Assembly: GCA_026992375.1 (NCBI GenBank)
Contig: JALXAF010000073.1
Coordinates: 1-8,327 of the forward strand
DNA: 8,327 bases
Direction: 5' to 3'
DNA from: Anaerolineae bacterium
Lineage (GTDB): Bacteria; Chloroflexota; Anaerolineae; J102
The notes under the pieces are model-generated. The model made no database searches and was not told the origin of the DNA. It was given only the letters and a program-made list of their open reading frames with translations. This document shows, piece after piece, positions 5,549-8,327 of the stretch. The position numbers were made by a program, and so were the translations under genes. Position 1 is the first letter of the stretch. Each line of letters starts with the position of its first letter.

Positions 5549-6802
5549 ATGAATATCCTGGCAGAAAAACGCATCCTCCTCGGCGTCACCGGCGGCATCG
5601 CCGCGTACAAATCGGTCGAAATCGTCTCGAGGCTGGTCAAAGCCCAGGCCGATGTGCGGGTGCTGATGACCGATGCAGCCCAGAAATTCGTCTCGCCCCT
5701 GACCTTCGGGGCCATGAGCGGCCACGCGCCCGTCACCAACCTGTGGCAGCTCTACGAGGGCGAGAAGATCGGGCACGTGACCCTGGCCCACGAGGCCGAT
5801 CTGTTCGTCATCGCGCCCCTCACAGCCAACACCATGGCCCGTCTGGCCCAGGGCATCGCGGATGATCCCATCACCGCCACCGCGCTTAGCACCCGCGCGC
5901 CCATGCTCCTGGCCCCGGCCATGGAGACCAACATGTGGGAGCATCCCGCCACCCAGGCCAACCTGGCCCGGCTGAAGGGTTGGGGCGCGACCATCGTCGG
6001 GCCGGAGGCGGGGCGGCTGGCCTCGGGCGCTTCGGGCGTGGGTCGCATGTCGGAGCCAGCGGCCATCGTCGAGCACGCCCGCCTGCTCCTGGGCAAAACC
6101 GGGCCGTTGTCGGGCCTGCGCATCACCATCACCTCCGGCGGCTCCCGCGAGTGGGTGGACCCGGTGCGCTTCATGGGCAATCGGGCCAGCGGCAAGATGG
6201 GCGTGGCCCTGGCGAAAGTGGCTCGGGACCTGGGTGCGGAGGTGAATCTGATATACGGCGCCATGACCATCCCCCCGCCCATGGGCGTGAATCTGGTTCG
6301 CGCAGAACGGGCCGAGGATATGCTGAATGCGGTGACGACGCTGTTGCCCGAAACCGACGTTCTCATCTCGGCCGCGGCCATCGCCGACTTTCGGCCTGTG
6401 ATCACCCACAAACGCAAGCTGAAAAAGAGCGGGAGTGAGGAAATCCGCCTGGAGCGCACGCCCGATGTGCTGAAAGCCGTGGGCGAAAAGCGGCGGAAAC
6501 TGGGCCTGCCCCGCCTGGTGGTGGGCTTCGCGGCCGAAACCGATGATCTCATCGCCAACGCCCGGGCCAAGATGGAGAAGAAAAATCTGGACATGATCGT
6601 GGCCAACGACGTCACCGCGCCCGACGCGGGCTTTGGCGTGGACACCAACCGGGTGCTGATCCTCACCAGAGATGGCGCGGTGGATCGTCTGCCTCTGATG
6701 AGCAAAGAGGACGTGGCCTTCAACATCCTGCACCGCATCCGCGGCCTGCTGGGCGCGCCCAGCATCGGCTGGGACCCGGGCGCGGGCAGCGTGTTGTCGT
6801 GA
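5549..6802 (+). CDS. coaBC: Bifunctional phosphopantothenoylcysteine decarboxylase / phosphopantothenate-cysteine ligase
   Basis: A 417-residue cytosolic enzyme of coenzyme A synthesis. CoaB joins cysteine to 4'-phosphopantothenate using a nucleoside triphosphate (CTP in characterised bacterial enzymes); CoaC decarboxylates the product with FMN. The CoaC domain (about 1-185) starts with RILLGVTGGIAAYK (8-21) and keeps the catalytic histidine H76 in GHVTL. The motif equivalent to E. coli PAMNQQMY (N125) reads PAMETNMW (123-130), with Glu126 at the Asn position, and the ACG motif holding E. coli C158 reads ASG (158-160). The CoaB domain (about 187-405) shows ITSGGSREWVDPVRF (194-208), GNRASGKMG (210-218), the AAAIADFRP segment (275-283), and KLKK (290-293), the KxKK motif with the essential lysine. 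Length fits the family, apart from a short Gly/Pro tail. The start gives the usual family N-terminus, although no ribosome binding site is clear. A hairpin cluster follows it. Confidence 0.95.
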   Translation: MNILAEKRILLGVTGGIAAYKSVEIVSRLVKAQADVRVLMTDAAQKFVSPLTFGAMSGHAPVTNLWQLYEGEKIGHVTLAHEADLFVIAPLTANTMARLAQGIADDPITATALSTRAPMLLAPAMETNMWEHPATQANLARLKGWGATIVGPEAGRLASGASGVGRMSEPAAIVEHARLLLGKTGPLSGLRITITSGGSREWVDPVRFMGNRASGKMGVALAKVARDLGAEVNLIYGAMTIPPPMGVNLVRAERAEDMLNAVTTLLPETDVLISAAAIADFRPVITHKRKLKKSGSEEIRLERTPDVLKAVGEKRRKLGLPRLVVGFAAETDDLIANARAKMEKKNLDMIVANDVTAPDAGFGVDTNRVLILTRDGAVDRLPLMSKEDVAFNILHRIRGLLGAPSIGWDPGAGSVLS

Positions 6803-6818
6803 TTCCGCGAAAGAATGT

Positions 6819-6932
6819 CGGGGGATAAAGTCCCCCGGCTAGAAACAGCGCCCCTGCGGGGCTGGCCGGATTTATCCGGCGCTGTTTTGTAGCCCGGCGA
6901 CTTCATCGCCGGGCGGACGTGGCAAACGCCAC
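6819..6932. repeat. Cluster of adjacent hairpins (dispersed-repeat-like) after coaBC
   Basis: Four structures follow in a row: (a) CGGGGGA 6819-6825 / TCCCCCG 6831-6837, five-base loop; (b) a 10-base stem 6843-6852 / 6878-6887 (AAACAGCGCC with GGCGCTGTTT) enclosing two competing hairpins, GCCCC 6850-6854 / GGGGC 6858-6862 and GCCGGAT 6865-6871 / ATCCGGC 6874-6880; (c) GCCCGGCGA 6892-6900 / TCGCCGGGC 6906-6914, five-base loop; (d) GTGGC 6919-6923 / GCCAC 6928-6932. Structure (b) ends in TGTTTTGT, so it might end coaBC transcripts, but no long T run is present. Similar GC-rich hairpin blocks are dispersed between genes in related genomes as far as I recall. The rest of 6803-7097 holds only the heptamer patch and the fabD leader. 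Confidence 0.7.
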
Positions 6933-7042
6933 TATTGCCGATTTAATTTGTGAACATTCATGCAATCTGGCGGGTTTTGTTCCCAAAAAACACCTCGCAT
7001 CTCCAAACCGGGACAAGCAACCGCGACGCCAACGCATCTCAA

Positions 7043-7063
7043 CTGTTTACTGATTACTGACTC
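7043..7063. repeat. Heptamer-periodic CTGATTA patch upstream of fabD
   Basis: Three consecutive 7-base units are seen: CTGTTTA (7043), CTGATTA (7050) and CTGACTC (7057). It lies 35 bases before the fabD start, in the probable untranslated leader. It resembles the heptamer tandem repeats (STRR type) known from cyanobacteria in form, not in sequence identity. It is short and degenerate. Confidence 0.45.
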
Positions 7064-7085
7064 CCGAATGCCACTCATCGAAATC

Positions 7086-7089
7086 GGAG
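7086..7089 (+). promoter_or_regulatory. fabD: Ribosome binding site deciding the fabD start
   Basis: GGAG lies eight bases before the ATG at 7098. Two upstream in-frame ATGs (6960, 7068) have no such site, and the extra residues they would add do not resemble the family. The start at 7098 is therefore preferred. Confidence 0.75.
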
Positions 7090-7097
7090 TAAAACCC

Positions 7098-8051
7098 ATG
7101 ACCCAACCAGTCCTTCTCTTCCCCGGCCAGGGCTCGCAAGAAGTGGGCATGGGCGCGGACATCGTCGCCCACTCGCCCGCGGCCGCGGCCATCTTCCAGC
7201 AGGCCGATGACATCCTCGGCTTCCCCCTCTCTCAACTCTGTTTCGAGGGCCCGGAAGACACGCTCACCGACACCATCAACGTGCAGCCTGCGCTGCTCAC
7301 CGCGGGCGTGGCCGCGCTACGTGCCGTCGAGGAGCAGCTCGGACATCCCATCGAAGCCGCGGCCGCGGCGGGCCACAGCCTGGGCGAGTACAGCGCGCTG
7401 GTGGCAGCGGGCGCGCTCAGCTTCGCTGATGCGCTGCGCCTGGTGCGGGAACGCGGTCGGCTGATGAAGCTGGCCGGAGAGATCGCGCCCGGCGGCATGG
7501 CCGCCATCATCGCCCTGGACGCCGGCAAAATCGCCGAGATCTGCCAGCAGGCCAGCGCCGAAAGCAGCGGGCCCGTAGTCATCGCCAATGACAACTGCCC
7601 GGGCCAGGTGGTCATCTCGGGCGACGAAGGCGCGCTGAACCGGGCCATGGAGCTGGCCACCGAAGCCAAAGCCCGCAAAGTCGTGCGGCTGGCCGTCTCC
7701 ATCGCCGCGCACAGCCCGCTGATGGGCGCGGTGCAGGAGGCGTTCGCGGCCGCAGTGGCCCAGGCCCACATCCGCCCGCCCCAGTTCCCCGTCATCGCCA
7801 ACATCACCGCCCAGCCCCTCACCGATGTGGACGCCATCCGCCAGGAGCTGGTGGGGCAATTGCAGAACTCGGTGCAATGGACCAGGTCGATGCAGTATCT
7901 CATCGGCCAGGGCAACGAGACATTCATCGAATTCGGGCCGGGCAAGGTGCTGGCGGGCCTGATGAAGCGCATCGACCGACGCTTCCGCCGTATGCCAGCG
8001 GTGGTCGCGTGGGAAGATGTGGAGAAAGTCGCGGCATTGCTGGCGGAATAG
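7098..8051 (+). CDS. fabD: Malonyl-CoA:acyl-carrier-protein transacylase
   Basis: A 317-residue cytosolic enzyme that moves malonyl from CoA to ACP, giving the extender unit for type II fatty acid synthesis. The protein opens with LLFPGQGSQ (6-14; Q11 helps form the oxyanion hole). Its nucleophile S94 is in GHSLGEYSA (92-100), R119 of the RERG motif binds the malonyl carboxylate, H205 in AAHSPLM is the catalytic base, and Q254 sits in the LVGQLQNSVQW block (251-261). The end shows FIEFGPGKVLAGLMKR (276-291). Length and residue spacing match E. coli FabD (S92, R117, H201, Q250) closely. All catalytic residues are intact. Usual neighbours such as fabH, fabG or acpP are not in the window; coaBC lies upstream beyond a repeat-rich gap. 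A polyketide trans-acyltransferase is possible in principle, but a stand-alone gene with this length and no synthase nearby favours the housekeeping enzyme. Confidence 0.96.
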   Translation: MTQPVLLFPGQGSQEVGMGADIVAHSPAAAAIFQQADDILGFPLSQLCFEGPEDTLTDTINVQPALLTAGVAALRAVEEQLGHPIEAAAAAGHSLGEYSALVAAGALSFADALRLVRERGRLMKLAGEIAPGGMAAIIALDAGKIAEICQQASAESSGPVVIANDNCPGQVVISGDEGALNRAMELATEAKARKVVRLAVSIAAHSPLMGAVQEAFAAAVAQAHIRPPQFPVIANITAQPLTDVDAIRQELVGQLQNSVQWTRSMQYLIGQGNETFIEFGPGKVLAGLMKRIDRRFRRMPAVVAWEDVEKVAALLAE

Positions 8052-8069
8052 ACTGTTCCGTAAATAGAG

Positions 8070-8159
8070 CGCAGATGACGCAGATTGAAACGGATGAACG
8101 GAGATGATAAAGAAAAAATCTGCGAAAATCTGCGTTGCGAAGCATCCGTGTCATCTGCG
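8070..8159. repeat. Nested inverted/direct repeat with CGCAGAT/ATCTGCG units after fabD
   Basis: An outer perfect 10-base pair of arms, CGCAGATGAC (8070-8079) and GTCATCTGCG (8150-8159), encloses ACGCAGATT (8078-8086) / AATCTGCGT (8127-8135) and CGGAT (8091-8095) / ATCCG (8144-8148). Within the right half AAAATCTGCG occurs twice in tandem (8115-8124, 8125-8134). The element begins 18 bases after the fabD stop and could fold at the 3' end of its transcript. CGCAGAT-type units recur between genes in many environmental genomes in my recollection. No gene was found in 8052-8327. Confidence 0.65.
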
Positions 8160-8276
8160 TTCTCATTTCATCGGTATCGGCGCGCCACCGCGCGTGTCGC
8201 CTGCTATGAAAATAGAATGATCGCTGGTTGCTGAAAGGTTGGCAAATCCCACGTTGGGCGAATCTGCAACGGGCGC

Positions 8277-8325
8277 GATTCGTGATGCGTGAGGTCGTCA
8301 CGCATCACGAATCACGCATTACGGG
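8277..8325. repeat. Perfect 16-base hairpin built from heptamer repeats at window end
   Basis: GATTCGTGATGCGTGA (8277-8292) and its exact reverse complement (8298-8313) flank a five-base loop. The right arm continues as a period-7 tandem array starting at 8298, 8305, 8312 and 8319, with consensus TCACGCA; the second unit has A for C at position 6, and the fourth is TTACGGG. The array may run on beyond the window. It may be a dispersed repeat or a strong transcription barrier; no T run is seen. Confidence 0.7.
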
Positions 8326-8327
8326 CT

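Noticed and set aside
5513..6906. Two long minus-strand frames (406 and 384 residues) opposite coaBC
   Set aside because: Both overlap the well-supported coaBC gene, show no family signature and reflect the GC-rich codon bias of the opposite strand.
6960..7097. Longer fabD with start at 6960 or 7068
   Set aside because: The added residues are unlike FabD, the heptamer patch would be translated in the longest form, and a good GGAG precedes only the ATG at 7098.
7924..8301. 125-residue minus-strand frame after fabD
   Set aside because: Starts inside the terminal hairpin, runs through the CGCAGAT repeat and ends inside fabD; low-complexity peptide.

Overview
The window reads as a piece of a GC-rich bacterial chromosome. 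Its style suggests Chloroflexota, perhaps the Anaerolineae/Caldilineae side. This rests on three things recalled from those genomes: a large membrane glycosyltransferase with C-terminal beta-sandwich domains, CoaBC motif variants, and intergenic regions full of short tandem and hairpin repeats. The taxonomic call is an inference; no marker gene is present.

Layout. (1) 3-1634 (+): the 3' part of a glycosyltransferase-39-like membrane protein whose 5' end lies outside the window. (2) 1665-5081 (-): a compact metal-homeostasis cassette. In transcription order it has an ArsR/SmtB-type metal-sensing repressor (5081-4719), an isoprenylcysteine carboxyl methyltransferase (ICMT)-like membrane protein resembling CzcN/NccN (4643-4095), and a P1B-4-type metal-exporting ATPase (4067-1665) with an SPC motif and an HEGST motif. 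Two sigma70-like promoters with AT-rich, operator-like inverted repeats can be read, one before arsR and one between arsR and the ICMT-like gene. The repressor probably controls both itself and the effector pair. (3) 5082-5548: a 467-base divergent intergenic region with the arsR promoter, two octamer-periodic repeat patches and a short palindrome just before coaBC. (4) 5549-6802 (+): coaBC, the bifunctional enzyme turning 4'-phosphopantothenate and cysteine into 4'-phosphopantetheine. (5) 6803-7097: a cluster of hairpins, then a heptamer-periodic patch. (6) 7098-8051 (+): fabD, malonyl-CoA:ACP transacylase. (7) 8052-8327: two more repeat structures and no gene.

Functionally there are two unrelated blocks. 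The metal cassette senses and exports a divalent transition metal; Co, Ni, Zn or Fe are possible, and the sequence does not decide. coaBC and fabD both serve acyl-carrier metabolism: CoaBC supplies the phosphopantetheine used for CoA and ACP, and FabD moves malonyl groups from CoA to ACP. Repeats separate them, so they are probably not one tight operon.

The best leads for something less ordinary are the minimal ArsR / ICMT-like / P1B-4 cassette with its paired operators, the degenerate N-terminal domains of the ATPase, the altered metal sites of the repressor, the CoaC active-site substitutions, and the dense intergenic repeats. I found no phage, transposase, CRISPR, RNA gene or defence system.
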